DNA of 64,000 nucleotides from Thermogymnomonas acidicola JCM 13583 (GTDB taxonomy: Archaea; Thermoplasmatota; Thermoplasmata; Thermoplasmatales; Thermoplasmataceae): the NCBI RefSeq assembly GCF_001316105.1, contig NZ_BBCP01000008.1:42931-106930 (forward strand), in the 5' to 3' direction. Position 1 is the stretch's first letter, and every line of letters begins with the position of its first letter. The notes beneath the pieces were generated by a model. It made no database searches and had not been told where the DNA came from. It was given only the letters and a program-made list of their open reading frames with translations. The position numbers were made by a program, and so were the translations under genes. Shown here piece after piece: positions 46,138-56,528 of the stretch.

Positions 46138-47041
46138 ACTGCCTCACACCTCCCATAACAAGTATTACTGACGCGAAGGCCAGGATAAATATCAAGAGTA
46201 TGACGGCAGCCGCGTAGGCGTAGTAGATGGTCGGAGAATATAGGTTATAGTTCTGGTACACGAGAGTCGTCAGAAGAATTGGATGGTAACCTATGAGGAC
46301 AAGTGGGAGAGCAAATATGTTGAACTCGCTGACCCCCCCTTATCATCATTGCTATTGCAAGCGTTGATTTTACGTTTGGTAGAATTACATGCCAGAACCT
46401 CCTTGCAGGCCCAGCCCCCCCGTCTATAAGTGCTGCCTCCTGTATGGTTGGTGAAAGTGAGCTTAGGCCTGAGAGCATTATGAGTGCAACGAGCGGCGTG
46501 TTTTTCCATGAATCGGAGAACATAACTACGCCCATCTCTGAAAACCTGGAATAATACCAGTTTACAGCATGAAGGCCCAGCAGCCTTAGGAATGAGTTGG
46601 CAAACCCCCCCGACTGCACTGAATATCGTTGAAAATATGAAGGCAGACACGACAGTGGCGACTCCGAACGGGAGTATCATTATGGTTGAGAATGCAGCCT
46701 TTCCAGCGAATTTCTTTGTCAGTACCACGGCGATGCCAAGTGCGTGGAAGAACTGTATCGCAAGGGCGCCCAGGCTGACTATTACGGTGTCCACTATGGA
46801 AGTACCCAGTCCCTGTGAAACTACACTCTGGTAATTGGAAAGGCCAAGGACACCGTGGGGGGGGAGAAGAAACTCTTGTAGACTGCCAGGCCGCCGCGTA
46901 GAATGAAAGGATAACTATATAAGCCACTGCAGGGAGTATAAGGAGGTAGTACGTGTACTGATCCTTCCACACAAACCTGTCCCTCTCTCTGGGAAACCTG
47001 GCTACTTCTGTGGGGGTCTCGGAAGGATACAAAATATACAT
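46124..47041 (-). CDS. sugar ABC transporter permease, MalF-like (frameshifted)
   Basis: About 300 residues. ATG 47041 begins MYILYPSETPTEVARFPRER, then the first helix YTYYLLILPAVAYIVILSFY. Central helices include ALAIQFFHALGIAVVLTKKF and ILPFGVATVVSAFIF. The EAA motif is SPTIQEAALIDGAGPARRFW followed by HVILPNVKSTLAIAMM. Breaks lie near 46858, 46606 and 46340. The merged C-terminus (MGGVRQYEAQ) ends at TGA 46124-46126. AT-rich promoter candidates lie at 47050-47090. Confidence 0.87.
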
Positions 47042-47260
47042 TAATAAGTCAATATATTTCACATGCGCACTGAAATATTGGGTCTTAAATAGATCATGGT
47101 CCACCGACTCAGGTCTTGCGTAGACACTTCCCACTTGTCTGGCCAATGGCAGGGCCGAGCTGGCGGAGGCCTGGTGTAGCCAAACGCTCCCATTCATCGT
47201 AACCTTACGGGGCACTAACTCGAAACACCGGATGGGAGTGAAAGCGTTAAGTCCATACAG

Positions 47261-47280
47261 GGCCATGACCGGTCATGGCC
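47261..47280. promoter_or_regulatory. perfect 20-base palindrome over a start codon
   Basis: GGCCATGACC-GGTCATGGCC is fully self-complementary and includes the ATG (47275-47277) of the following dehydrogenase gene. Such a site could be an operator that blocks leaderless transcription or initiation, or a translational hairpin. No second copy was found in the window. Confidence 0.4.
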
Positions 47281-48411
47281 ATCGCAGTTCTCGGGTACGG
47301 GAAGATTGGCAGGGCCATAGTGAAGGACCTAGAGAATAGCATGCCCTCAGAGGAAATCGCAGTGTTCGATCCCTATGCCAAGGAAACCGGGAAGGGGGGA
47401 ACCTGAGGGTGAAAAGGGTAGACCCGCTCTCTCCAGATACATTCAGGCACATAGCTGAAAGCGACCTGGTGATGGCCGCGCTCCCTGCTGAGCAGAGGCC
47501 AGCCCTTATCGGTTTAACCCTCAGGTACGGTGCCAGGGTGGTTGACGTAACGTTCGGCAACGATGACCCTTTCAGCCAACAGGCCACAGGGAACAGGAAG
47601 TCCCTCTACATCCCGGACTGCGGCCTGGCCCCGGGGGGGCTCAGCAACATGGCGGCCGGGTACTTTCATTCTGTAATGGATGAGACCGAAGACCTGAAGA
47701 TATATGTTGGTGGCATACCAGAGAGACCTGTGCCACCCCCCCTGGACTACGTGATAACCTTCGCGTCGCAGAGTGTCATAGACGAGTATGTGAACAGCGT
47801 CACCTGGGTGAGCGGTGGACAGGTCAGGGTTGACCCTGCCCTCTCCGGCACAGAAGAGTTCCATCTCAGCGGCTTTCCCTTCGCACTCGAGGCCTTCCTC
47901 ACAGACGGCCTCAGGACGCTCCTGAGGAATGTTAGGGTCAAGAATACGATGTTCGAGAAGACCATACGCTACATGGGGGGGCACTCCGACAAGGTCATGC
48001 TCCTGCGTGACCTGGGCTTCTTCAGCAGCGACGCTGTGGATGTCGCTGGATACAGGGTGAGGCCGAGGGACCTCACAGCGGCCCTATTCGACAGCAAACT
48101 GAGGGCCAAGGTGTCAGGGACATGATAATACTCAGGGTCACTGCCACAGGTACCTCAGGGGGGGGAAGAAGGGTGCATAGGGGGGGCATGGAGATGATCC
48201 ACGTTCACAGGAAGGATGATGGCCTCACCTCCATGTCTGTTACGACGGCTGCACCGGCATGTGCCGTGGCGGAGCTGTTGCTCGGCGAAGACCTAGACCT
48301 CCACGGCGTGGTCTGCCCTGAAGAGCTGGCCATGAAGGCCGGGGGGGTCTTCGGGAAGGTCGCCGGTGCCTCAGGAGGAGGGGCATAGAGCTCAGTTTCA
48401 GTGAATCATGA
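47275..48411 (+). CDS. lysine/saccharopine dehydrogenase-like oxidoreductase (frameshifted)
   Basis: About 375 residues. The Rossmann fold MAIAVLGYGKIGRAIVKDLE is followed by AESDLVMAALPAEQRPALIG and the substrate domain IPDCGLAPGGLSNMAAGYFH, and then TMFEKTIRYMGHSDKVMLLR. Two breaks, near 47399 and 48115, join the C-terminal domain (GLTSMSVTTAAPACAVAELL, VVCPEEL), and restoring a C near 48370 extends it to ELSFSES at TGA 48409-48411. This order matches lysine 6-dehydrogenase and saccharopine dehydrogenase relatives; the actual substrate is unknown. Confidence 0.8.
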
Positions 48412-48481
48412 ACATAAGTCCCCCCCTCTTCGCCCAACTGGCAGATCGTTAAATAGTGAGGAGGCATAGTACGGGTACATC

Positions 48482-49436
48482 ATGAGCGACCTAGCTATCT
48501 CGGTGAGATCCCTCAGGAAGACCTACGATGGAATCAGGTACGCCGTTGACGGAATATCCTTCGATGTGAAGAGGGGGGGTGAAATATTCGGGCTGCTGGG
48601 GGGGAAAAACGGAGCTGGGAAGACCACAACAATCAGGATGCTCACCACGCTCATAAAGCCCACCAGCGGGACCATTGAGGTGCTGGGCCTTGACCCGCAG
48701 AGGGAGCCCCCTGGAGGTGAGGAAGAGGATAGGGGGGGTTGTGCAGCAGTCCGAATCGATAGACTTCACAACGGTTGAGAACTGCATGAAGATCTATGCC
48801 ACCCTGTGGGAGGTGCCCAGGGAGGTTGCGAAGGCCAGGACGGAGGAACTCATGGAACTCTTCGACCTGAACCCCCCTGAGGAAGTCCAGGGCCTTCGAG
48901 CTATCAGGAGGCCAGAAGAAGAGGCTCCAGGTGGCCAGGGAACTCCTGCACGACATGGATATCCTCTTCCTGGATGAGCCCACCGTGGGCATGGACCTAT
49001 AATGAGGAGGAAGGTCCTGGACTACATCAAAAGGAGGGCAGGTGAGGGGGGGCTCACTGTGGTCTTCACGACGCACTTCCTGGACGAGGCAGACTACCTC
49101 TGCGACAGGATCTCTATCATGGCCGGCGGAAAGATAGTGGCGCAGGGGGGGAAGGCGAGTGAGCTCAAGGTGAGGTACAGTGGCCTGAGGACTCTGGAAG
49201 TTGACGCCGGGAGCTGTACGGGATCCTGCCGCTCTGAGGGAGGCAATCGTCTCCAGGGGCCTCGCCCAAGACGTCTCCGTCGACGGCAGCGTTGTTAAGG
49301 TCATCGGCAGGAACATATCGAGAGAGCTTGACGAGGTCATAAGGTGCTCAAGGCCAATGGGGTCTATCCTGAGAACATAACGATGAGGGAGGCGACCCTT
49401 GACGATGTCTTCATTCAGGTGGTGGGTGTCTCGTGA
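48482..49436 (+). CDS. ABC exporter ATPase (DrrA/CcmA-like), frameshifted
   Basis: About 315 residues. Walker [21 protein letters not shown] (extra Gly as sequenced), [20 protein letters not shown], a signature region recovered near 48900 ([20 protein letters not shown]), Walker [15 protein letters not shown] and switch [17 protein letters not shown]. The C-terminal DUF4162-like extension ends [17 protein letters not shown]. Breaks near 48715, 48895, 48998 (missing C) and 49215. Its TGA overlaps the GTG of the permease gene. Substrate unknown: drug, lipid or polysaccharide. Confidence 0.88.
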
Positions 49437-50210
49437 GGGTGCCGGCTTCCCTTAGGCTGACCTACAGGAACATAATCGTTAACATGGACATGGGCACGAT
49501 GATCTTCATGCTTGGCCTCCCTGCCTCTACCTCCTTGTCATGGGCACGATGCTGCAGAACATAGTCCCTGGGGTGGCAGTTGCATCCCAGCACGTCTCCT
49601 ACACCCACTTCCTTGGCCCCCCCGGCATAGTGGCGATGCAGACGCTCACCGCTGGAAACATAGGCGGTGGCATGCTGTGGAGTGACAGGAGGTGGGGCAT
49701 GTTCGAGCAGCTCATGGTCGGCCCCCCCTTCAAGAGGACTGACTACCTCCTGGGGATCATATTCGTTGCGATCGTGTTCGCCGTTCTCGGCAGCTTCATA
49801 ATGCTCGGCATATCTGTCGTGGTCTCCGGGGGTTTCTTGTTCAGTGCCTACACCGTCGCACTGACAGTGGTCGGCATAGCGTGGGCACGATACTCTTCTC
49901 ATCCCTCTTCCTCATAATATCGGCTGTTGCCAAGACGATGCAGGCCTACAACACCATAACGATAGCGCTCTTCTTCATCCTGGACTTCGCGAGCTCTGCC
50001 TTCTACCCGATACCACCAGACAGCGAGGTGGTCATCAGGTACTTATCGCTGGGCAACCCGCTGACGTACGTCGTGGACGTGATCAGGTCATCCCTCTTCG
50101 GTGCTGCTTCCCTCTCCACACTCATAGACCTCTCTGCCCTGGCAGCCATAACTGTTGTGCTGTTCACCGCATCTACCTTGATGTACAGGAACGTCAGGAC
50201 TGGCGTCTAG
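49433..50210 (+). CDS. ABC-2 type permease partner of the exporter ATPase
   Basis: About 258 residues, six helices. GTG 49433 reads [40 protein letters not shown] is the conserved ABC-2 loop; the C-terminal SLGNPLTYVVDVIRSSLFG is the family's signature end. Breaks near 49522 and 49880. It is coupled to the ATPase by overlap and ends two to four bases into the convergent pelA stop. Confidence 0.87.
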
Positions 50211-51256
50211 GCGATGCTGTACCTCAGGAGGGCAGCGATTCCACCGAAGCCCGCGAGCTGCGCTCCAGGTTCCGTGAACCGGCTGAATATGATCATCCTG
50301 CTCCCTCTCTCCACGCACCTGTCAGCCAGTTCCCTGACCTCTTCAGATTCCCTGAACTTGTTCTCCAGCACCATCAGGGTGTCCACAGCCCCCCATGTCA
50401 ATTGCCCTCTTCACTTCTTCGAGGCCGTAGGCCACTGCACCGTTCCTTGAGAGCCTTCTCATGAACTCCGCCATCACCCTGGATTCCACGGCTGCCCTGC
50501 TCTCCCTCATCACGGCCTCCGATTCCGGCGTCTCCAGGAACCGGTAGACTGCACCCGCGTCCCTCCTGTCGGAGTGGACAACGCGGACCGGGATGCCCCT
50601 GAAGCCCTGGTCGGCCCTGAGGTATTCTCCGAAGGCATCTGGAGTGAAGCCGGGCCCCCCCAGGACGATGACTGCTGTGGCCTGCTGGGCCAGGGGCCTG
50701 AGCGCGTTCCTTACCTGAGAGAAGAACTCGCCGTCCCTCTCCTGGTGCTCATAGTCCTTGCCCGCCCTCTGCGATGGTATCCGCGCCACCTCCTCCACAG
50801 AATAGGAGCGCAGCCTGCAGATGGTGGCTTCCTCGTCGTCCATTACCACGAAAATGGCCTGGCCTGGTGTGTACCGTTGAGCGCCTCTTCGAGGAGCTTC
50901 CTCTCCGATGGAGTGATTGACCTCTTCATGAGGTAGAAGTCGTCACCTGGGCCCAGCTGCAGGGACTGGTGCTCTCCAGTGACACCCTCTGGGCCCTCTG
51001 TTACCGTACCGAGTATGCGTACCCTGTCAGTGAACTCCACGAACCCGACGTCCTGAACGGATATCGTGACTGTCACCGGCACCCTTGACCTCTCCTTTGA
51101 GCGCACCGCATCTTCCTGCTTCTCCATCCTCCGCAGGGTTGTGGCCCGGACCAGGTCGCCCGGCTTCACCAGGTTCTTGATGTACCAGAGGTCGTCCTGG
51201 CCCTGGATCAGGATGTGCATCAGGCCACCTGAGCTGTCACTGTCTATGATCTTCAT
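50207..51256 (-). CDS. pelA: Pelota (Dom34-like ribosome rescue factor)
   Basis: About 350 residues, the eRF1-like factor that with aEF1A splits stalled ribosomes. The N-terminal Sm-like domain spans DLWYIKNLVKPGDLVRATTL to RVRILGTVTEGPEGVTGEHQ; the central domain includes ATAVIVLGGPGFTPDAFGEY; the C-terminal domain includes AVAYGLEEVKRAIDMG and the RMIIFSRFTEPGAQLAGFGG end. Breaks at about 50395 and 50860. I use ATG 51256 (MKIIDSDSSGG); GTG 51265 is possible. It overlaps the Mut7-C gene by 20 bases. Confidence 0.92.
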
Positions 51257-51695
51257 CGGTACCACGCAGCCTATCTATCTCGCCCTTTATGTTCCTGAAA
51301 TGTGAGCCCTCCCAGTAAACCTTTCCGCAGCCCGTGCACCTGTAGAACCTGTCGTGCCTTTCCAGGACACCGTCAGGTACCAGTGAGGAGACCTCGCCGT
51401 TGCCCACAGCCACAAGGGAGGAGTTGCAGAGGGGGCACCTGGTGAACATGGCCGACCTCTCCGGCGGGAACGCTGCCATCACCTGGGCCAGCTGCCTGCG
51501 CCAGTCATCGCTCTCAAGGTACATGGATTCCCTGTACCTCCTGCTCAGCTCCCTGTCCCTGGTGAGCAGGAAGAGGCCACGGCTCTCGCACTCCCTCAGT
51601 ATCTCCGCGTCCTCCTTCTCGCTGCCAGCGTATGTTACGTCATAGCCCAGGAGGCGCATCCACCTGCAGAGCCTCCCGAGCATGCCGTCAGCCAT
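51237..51695 (-). CDS. Mut7-C RNase-domain protein with zinc ribbon
   Basis: 153 residues, intact. The N-terminal half (MADGMLGRLCRWMRLLGYDV, AEILRECESRGLFLLTRDRE) is the Mut7-C fold, a PIN-like nuclease with Asp residues in MADGML and LLTRD. The C-terminal half has two CxxC pairs, RCPLCNSS and RCTGCGKVYWEGSH, forming a zinc ribbon. Its end overlaps the start of pelA, suggesting coupled expression and a possible role in RNA turnover. The family is seldom characterised in archaea. Confidence 0.88.
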   Translation of the reverse strand: MADGMLGRLCRWMRLLGYDVTYAGSEKEDAEILRECESRGLFLLTRDRELSRRYRESMYLESDDWRRQLAQVMAAFPPERSAMFTRCPLCNSSLVAVGNGEVSSLVPDGVLERHDRFYRCTGCGKVYWEGSHFRNIKGEIDRLRGTDEDHRQ

Positions 51696-52266
51696 GAAGC
51701 CCCCCCGGGCCATAGCCACCCCATCTCTGGATCAGGCTGTTCACCACCCCCCCGATCTGGTCCAGTATCCTGGACACCACAAAATCGACCATGTCCTCAA
51801 CGCTCTTTGGCCTGGTGTAGTAGCCGGGCATGGCCGGCAGTATCACCGCGCCCATCTCGGAGAGCGAGAGCATGTTCCTCAGCGTCAGTGTGCTCAGCGG
51901 TGTCTCCCTGGGAACAAGCACCAGCTTCCTCCTCTCCTTAAGTGCAACCGCCGCTGCCCTGGTTATGAGGGTGTCAGAGATGCCTGCAGCGATCTTGGAC
52001 AGCGTTGAGATCGAGCATGGCACTATGACCAGGGCATCGAATATGAAGCTGCCGGAGCTCACCCTTGCCGCAACGTCGCGGTCATCATACACGTATTCCG
52101 CATACCTTTCAAATTCACGTGCATCGAGATCAAGTTCGGCCCTAGCCACCAGCCTGGCGTGTTCAGATACGATCAGGTGCACCTCGTGCCCCCCCTTCAG
52201 GGACTGGAGGAACCTGAGCGCTATCACGCTACCGGAGCCGCCGGTTACGCCCACCACTATCCGCAT
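51688..52266 (-). CDS. ubiX: flavin prenyltransferase UbiX
   Basis: About 190 residues. MRIVVGVTGGSGSVIALRFL is the FMN-binding start; VSSGSFIFDALVIVPCSIST, LITRAAAVALKERRKLVLVP, ETPLSTLTLRNMLSLSEMGA and ILPAMPGYYTRPKSVEDMVD complete the family. UbiX makes prenylated FMN for UbiD-type decarboxylases; no ubiD is in the window. The tail GPGLHG overlaps the Mut7-C start by eight bases, so ubiX, the nuclease and pelA form one chain. Confidence 0.92.
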   Translation of the reverse strand: MRIVVGVTGGSGSVIALRFLQSLKGGHEVHLIVSEHARLVARAELDLDAREFERYAEYVYDDRDVAARVSSGSFIFDALVIVPCSISTLSKIAAGISDTLITRAAAVALKERRKLVLVPRETPLSTLTLRNMLSLSEMGAVILPAMPGYYTRPKSVEDMVDFVVSRILDQIGGVVNSLIQRWGGYGPGGLHG

Positions 52267-52290
52267 ATATGTGTAGTATTGCCTGGATAT

Positions 52291-52854
52291 TTACTTCTTC
52301 CTGTTAAACACGAAGTACAGGACGAACACCACTGCGATGATCGCCACTATTATTGCCACGTCCCTGTAAGTGGCCACGGGCCCGGCCACCTTGGGCTTTG
52401 ACCAAGAGAAGCCCGGGTAGGCACCTGCGTTCAGGGCCTGGATGTTCGTGTATCCCTTCACCTGCGATGGGTCGTTTTCTATCCTCTCGAAGGCAAGCGT
52501 CATGTTCTTGATGGTGGGAGAGCCAATCTGGGAAAGTGCCTCCACGAACTCCGCACCGTACGGGTTGAGGCCCGTGTAGGAGAGGTCGAAAATGATCAGG
52601 TCCTGGGATGCATTGGCTGACCAGTTGTACTTGACGTAGGTGCTGTTGTCTATGATGTCGGTGAAGAATGTGGTCCAGTCGGTATCTGTTATGTTGTAGC
52701 TCTCATTTGTGCCGACCACGTGGTAGGTTATCGTGGGCAGGGTGGATGGCGGTGCAGGTATTGGTGGTGCCGATGCAGAGCTTATGAAGGGCATGAGTGC
52801 GAGCAGAACCACGACGGCCAGGGAGGCCAGCCTTACAGTCCCTTTCCTGTTCAT
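52291..52854 (-). CDS. secreted protein with C-terminal membrane anchor, unknown function
   Basis: 187 residues, intact. Signal peptide (LASLAVVVLLALMPFISSAS), an ectodomain of about 120 residues with several N-glycosylation sequons (GTNESYNITDTDW, NMTLAFERIENDPSQVKGY), and a C-terminal helix VAIIVAIIAVVFVLYFVF followed by NRKK. The topology is that of a type I surface protein. It lies 36 bases from the end of the giant surface protein gene, same strand, so the two may be cotranscribed. Not recognised. Confidence 0.8.
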   Translation of the reverse strand: MNRKGTVRLASLAVVVLLALMPFISSASAPPIPAPPSTLPTITYHVVGTNESYNITDTDWTTFFTDIIDNSTYVKYNWSANASQDLIIFDLSYTGLNPYGAEFVEALSQIGSPTIKNMTLAFERIENDPSQVKGYTNIQALNAGAYPGFSWSKPKVAGPVATYRDVAIIVAIIAVVFVLYFVFNRKK

Positions 52855-52889
52855 AGGGTGGAAGCAGATCGAGAACCCCCTTAATATAC

Positions 52890-55800
52890 TTACCCAGGTG
52901 GCCTGAGGAAAACCCTGCCGTCCGGGTCCCTCCCGAGAGATATCTTACGGTCGCTCAGGAGCGAGGAAACGCACCTCCTGGCTGCACCGGGCCTGTACCC
53001 GAGCTCCCTGGCCCTCCTCCTGACGGAGGCGTACGATGCAGGCAGCATGGCAATTATCTCCTCTTCGAGGGCCCGGTCCGGAGGTTTCCTTAGGGCTGTT
53101 GCAAGCGACAGGTAGAGGGCTGCGGCCACGGGAGCAGCGTAGGGGGGGAGGAATCCAGGGTCAAAGTAAGTCCCGCTCAGTTCCACGGCCCTGCCCCTGT
53201 ACGAAACCCTGGCCGAGACTGTATAGAGCCAGGCAGAAGACCTTCCACAATGCCTGTGCCATCCCCCGCCTTGGAGCCGCCAACGAACCAGGTTATGTTC
53301 AGGAGGGACAGGTTCCCCCGGCCCACAATGTGCACCCATATGCCGAGCCAGGTGTCTGTGGAGGACAGGGAAATGGAGCCCAGTTCGGGGGGGTAGAAGA
53401 GGACTGTAACGCTCGAATTGTAGCTGCTGTTGAGCCCGTTGTCCGCGAATGCCACTATTCTGACTCTGTAAACCCCCCCATTGGAGGGTGCCTCAAACTC
53501 CAGGTTGCCGCTTGGGGCCCGTGCACGGAGGATCCTGTTGCCAACGGTGATGTTTACGTAACGCAGCGGTACCTGGGAGGTGACGGTGTAGTTCACATTT
53601 ATGCTGTTGCCGTGGACGGTCACGCTGGCTGAAATTGCTGGGGGCCCGGTCTGAGTATACTGCTGTGAACCCCCCCTCCAGTGACCACACGCCGCACCTT
53701 GTGGTCACGTTCAGCGTGATGTTGTAAGTGCCGACGGTCTCCAGGTATATATCCATGGTGCTGCCGTTCAGCGCCGCACTGAGACCAGCTTCAGGAAGAA
53801 CCGTGACCTCAAGGCCGTCAGTGCCTATACGGATGGTGTGGGAAGACGTGTATACTGTGCCGCTGACAATGGCCGGAGGCCCGCTGTTGTTGTAGTATAT
53901 GTAAGAATGCGCAACGGCCACCACCCCCGCTTGGCCCGGTCGCGGTGGCCATGACCGATATGTTCCCCTCCTCCCCTGGCGCGAACTCGGGTGTGACGTT
54001 GAATGTGAGGCCTTCGCCCTGGCCGGAAGCGACCAGTTCCCCCGTTTATGTATAGGGAAATAACAGATGTGGTGTTCGTTGCCACAAAGACCTCAACGTC
54101 CTTCACGCTTCCGTTCCCGCTGAACGACACAGCGTGCCTTTCCACCACCAGTCTGATGGAGGGCGCGTAGGTGATAACAGTGAAGGAGGTGTGCCAGAGG
54201 GCCACTGCAGTGCCGTTGATCATACCGTACACCGTGGCGTTCCATTCTCCGTTGCCCAAGTGCTCAACTGTCCTGTTGAATGTGAGGCTCTCCCTTATGG
54301 ACACGTTGCCGGATGAAAGGGCCAGCATATACATGCTGACACCAGTTACCGCAGGCCACCATAGCTCTACGGCCGAGGTGTTCAGTACGCTCCCGTTGAT
54401 GGGTTCCATGGTGCCTGCTCCTCCGCCACGGACAAGGACATGGTAGAGGATGGAGGAGTTGAATTCCACGCCTAAAGCGTCCATGGCTGTTACGTTTACA
54501 TGCAGTGTGCCAGCCACAGTGGGGACTGTAAAGGAAGTGCTGTTCCCGGATGCATAGACCGAGCGGTTCAGTACCTGAACCCTCATCCACACGATCTCGT
54601 TCCTGTCACGTGCGCTCACCGTGACCCTTGAGCCGGAGAGTATGTAGCTTCCACTGGATGGCTCAGGCGATATCACCGGGCTGTAGTGGTCCACCGTGAC
54701 GTTGAACCGCCTCACAACCCTCTCTCCGCTCACCGGGATCAGGGTTATGGTGGCGGTGTATCTCCCCCCCTCGGTACAGAGGACGTGCTGACCTCGAAGG
54801 TGCCGTTTATAGGTGTGAAGTTTTCGCCGAAGGCGGAGAGCACCATGTGGTAGGGCACAGGGCATACTACAGATGGCCTGACCACCAGCGTTGAGTTCGA
54901 TACGTACCGGGGCTGGGCCACGAGAGACGCCTGCACTTCCCTGGGCGGATATTTGCTGAAGAACTCTGTGCTGTTGCCGTTCCATACTGCCAGGACACCT
55001 GCACCCGGCTCGACGGTGAAGCGGCCCTTCACTGGAGGCGAAAACAGTGAGTCCCATGAGGCACCAATGTCCTGCGAGAGCACCTCACTGGCCACGGGCT
55101 GCGCTACAAGCTGCAGGCCGCCTGGGAGTGCAACGAAGTAGGCGTTCTCAGACACCCTTACAACCGAGTAGAGGTACCCGTCAAACAGGATCGAGTCATT
55201 GAATCCAGTGCCTGTGTAGCCCAGGCGAACCTCGTCCAGTATATCGATGTTTTCCCCCCCAGAACTTCCAGGGATTCTATGCTCTCCCCCCCGCTGCCAA
55301 GTGCGATACTGAGGTTGCCGTTCCTCTCACCGAAGGATAATAGGGTGGTGCTGTTAAGGTGGAAAGACATTGGAGGCCCCCCCGAGTATGCGGATACCGT
55401 TACTCCTGCTGGCCCTGTCCCTATTATGTAACCGCCTGCCACGTACGCGTGCGTGGTGTTCCCGGGCAACGTGAGGTTATGGTAGGTGACTGCAAGGGTG
55501 GACAAGTTCACGGTGACTACTGACGCCCTTGTACCGTTGGAGAAAAGCAGGTAGAGGTACCTGGAGCCGAAGTAGTATGACTCGATGGACATACCCCTCT
55601 CGTACAGGGCCTGCCCGGCACCTGTGGCCGGGTTAACGAACGCCACGGAGGGGGGGCCTGTGATGTTAACTGTGGTGGAGAGATAGGGGGGTCAAACTGG
55701 AGGCCGGGGCCATTCACCTTTTCCTCTTTGCTGTACAGGTATCCATTGACCTCTGCGGCGCTGAGGTTCTGGTTTCCACCTGTTATGGAGTATATGGAGG

Positions 55801-56446
55801 TTGAAGAGAAGGGGGCCTCCAACCTCCACCGTCACGTTTCCGGCGGTGTCCAGGAATATACCGGAAACGGTTGCGTTGAGAGGTCCCACTGAGAGGTAGT
55901 CCTCTGTGCCGTATGGCAGAAGCGAGAAAGAGAAGAGCGAGTCTTGCGGTGGCCTCGTGCCTACGGCCTCCCAGGAACCTCTGGGGGATACGAACCACAT
56001 CGTCCCGTTTCTGACGCCGAACACCAGGGACCCGGCATACCTGCCTGAGAGCCATATTGAAAGGTTCTCAGAGGTCATTGAGTAGCTTGCACTGTCGTTC
56101 CAGGCCATTGTGATCCTGATCGAGGGTACATCCGTCTTAATCAGGACGCCGGCCCTGTCGCCTCCGTAGCCATATGTCATGACAGCGAATGCGTTCCCAA
56201 GTGTGGTATGCAGGCCCCCGGCAAAGTCGAAGGGTTCGAAGCCGACCTCAGAGAAGCTATCCAGCTTTGGTTTGCCGGAAAAGCACCATGGGCCAGGCCC
56301 TGGAACGATATACTGCCACCAACCTGTGCTGATAGAGGCCGTTCAGCGTTAAGCCGTTGTGTGTTGACAATGTTAGTGCCACCCGCCTGCACCATTAATA
56401 TTATAATTACTAATGATAACAGTAATACCTTATTAATGTTTCTCAT
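52890..56446 (-). CDS. giant surface protein with cytoplasmic winged-helix-like tail (many frameshifts)
   Basis: About 1185 residues after merging eight frames. Signal peptide MRNINKVLLLSLVIIILMVQ. The N-terminal half has repeated short beta-rich segments (YFGSRYLYLLFSNGTRASVV, TLAVTYHNLTLPGNTTHAYV) that could form a propeller. The middle holds several Ig/fibronectin-like units (PVISPEPSSGSYILSGSRVT and others), with dense N-glycosylation sequons. Near the C-terminus one helix (PYAAPVAAALYLSLATAL) is followed by about 65 residues with helix-turn-helix character (YASVRRRARELGYRPGAARR) and a wing (KISLGRDPDGRVFLR). Breaks follow G/C runs near 56195, 55690, 55260, 54770, 54030, 53655 and 53240. 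Function unknown; a transmembrane one-component regulator is an inference. Confidence 0.7.
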
Positions 56447-56528
56447 CTATTTCCCGTGATCTCCACTAAACATATATTATCTCCCGGGACTGATACGTTT
56501 ATAACTGCATTAAAAATGGTAGTGGTGG

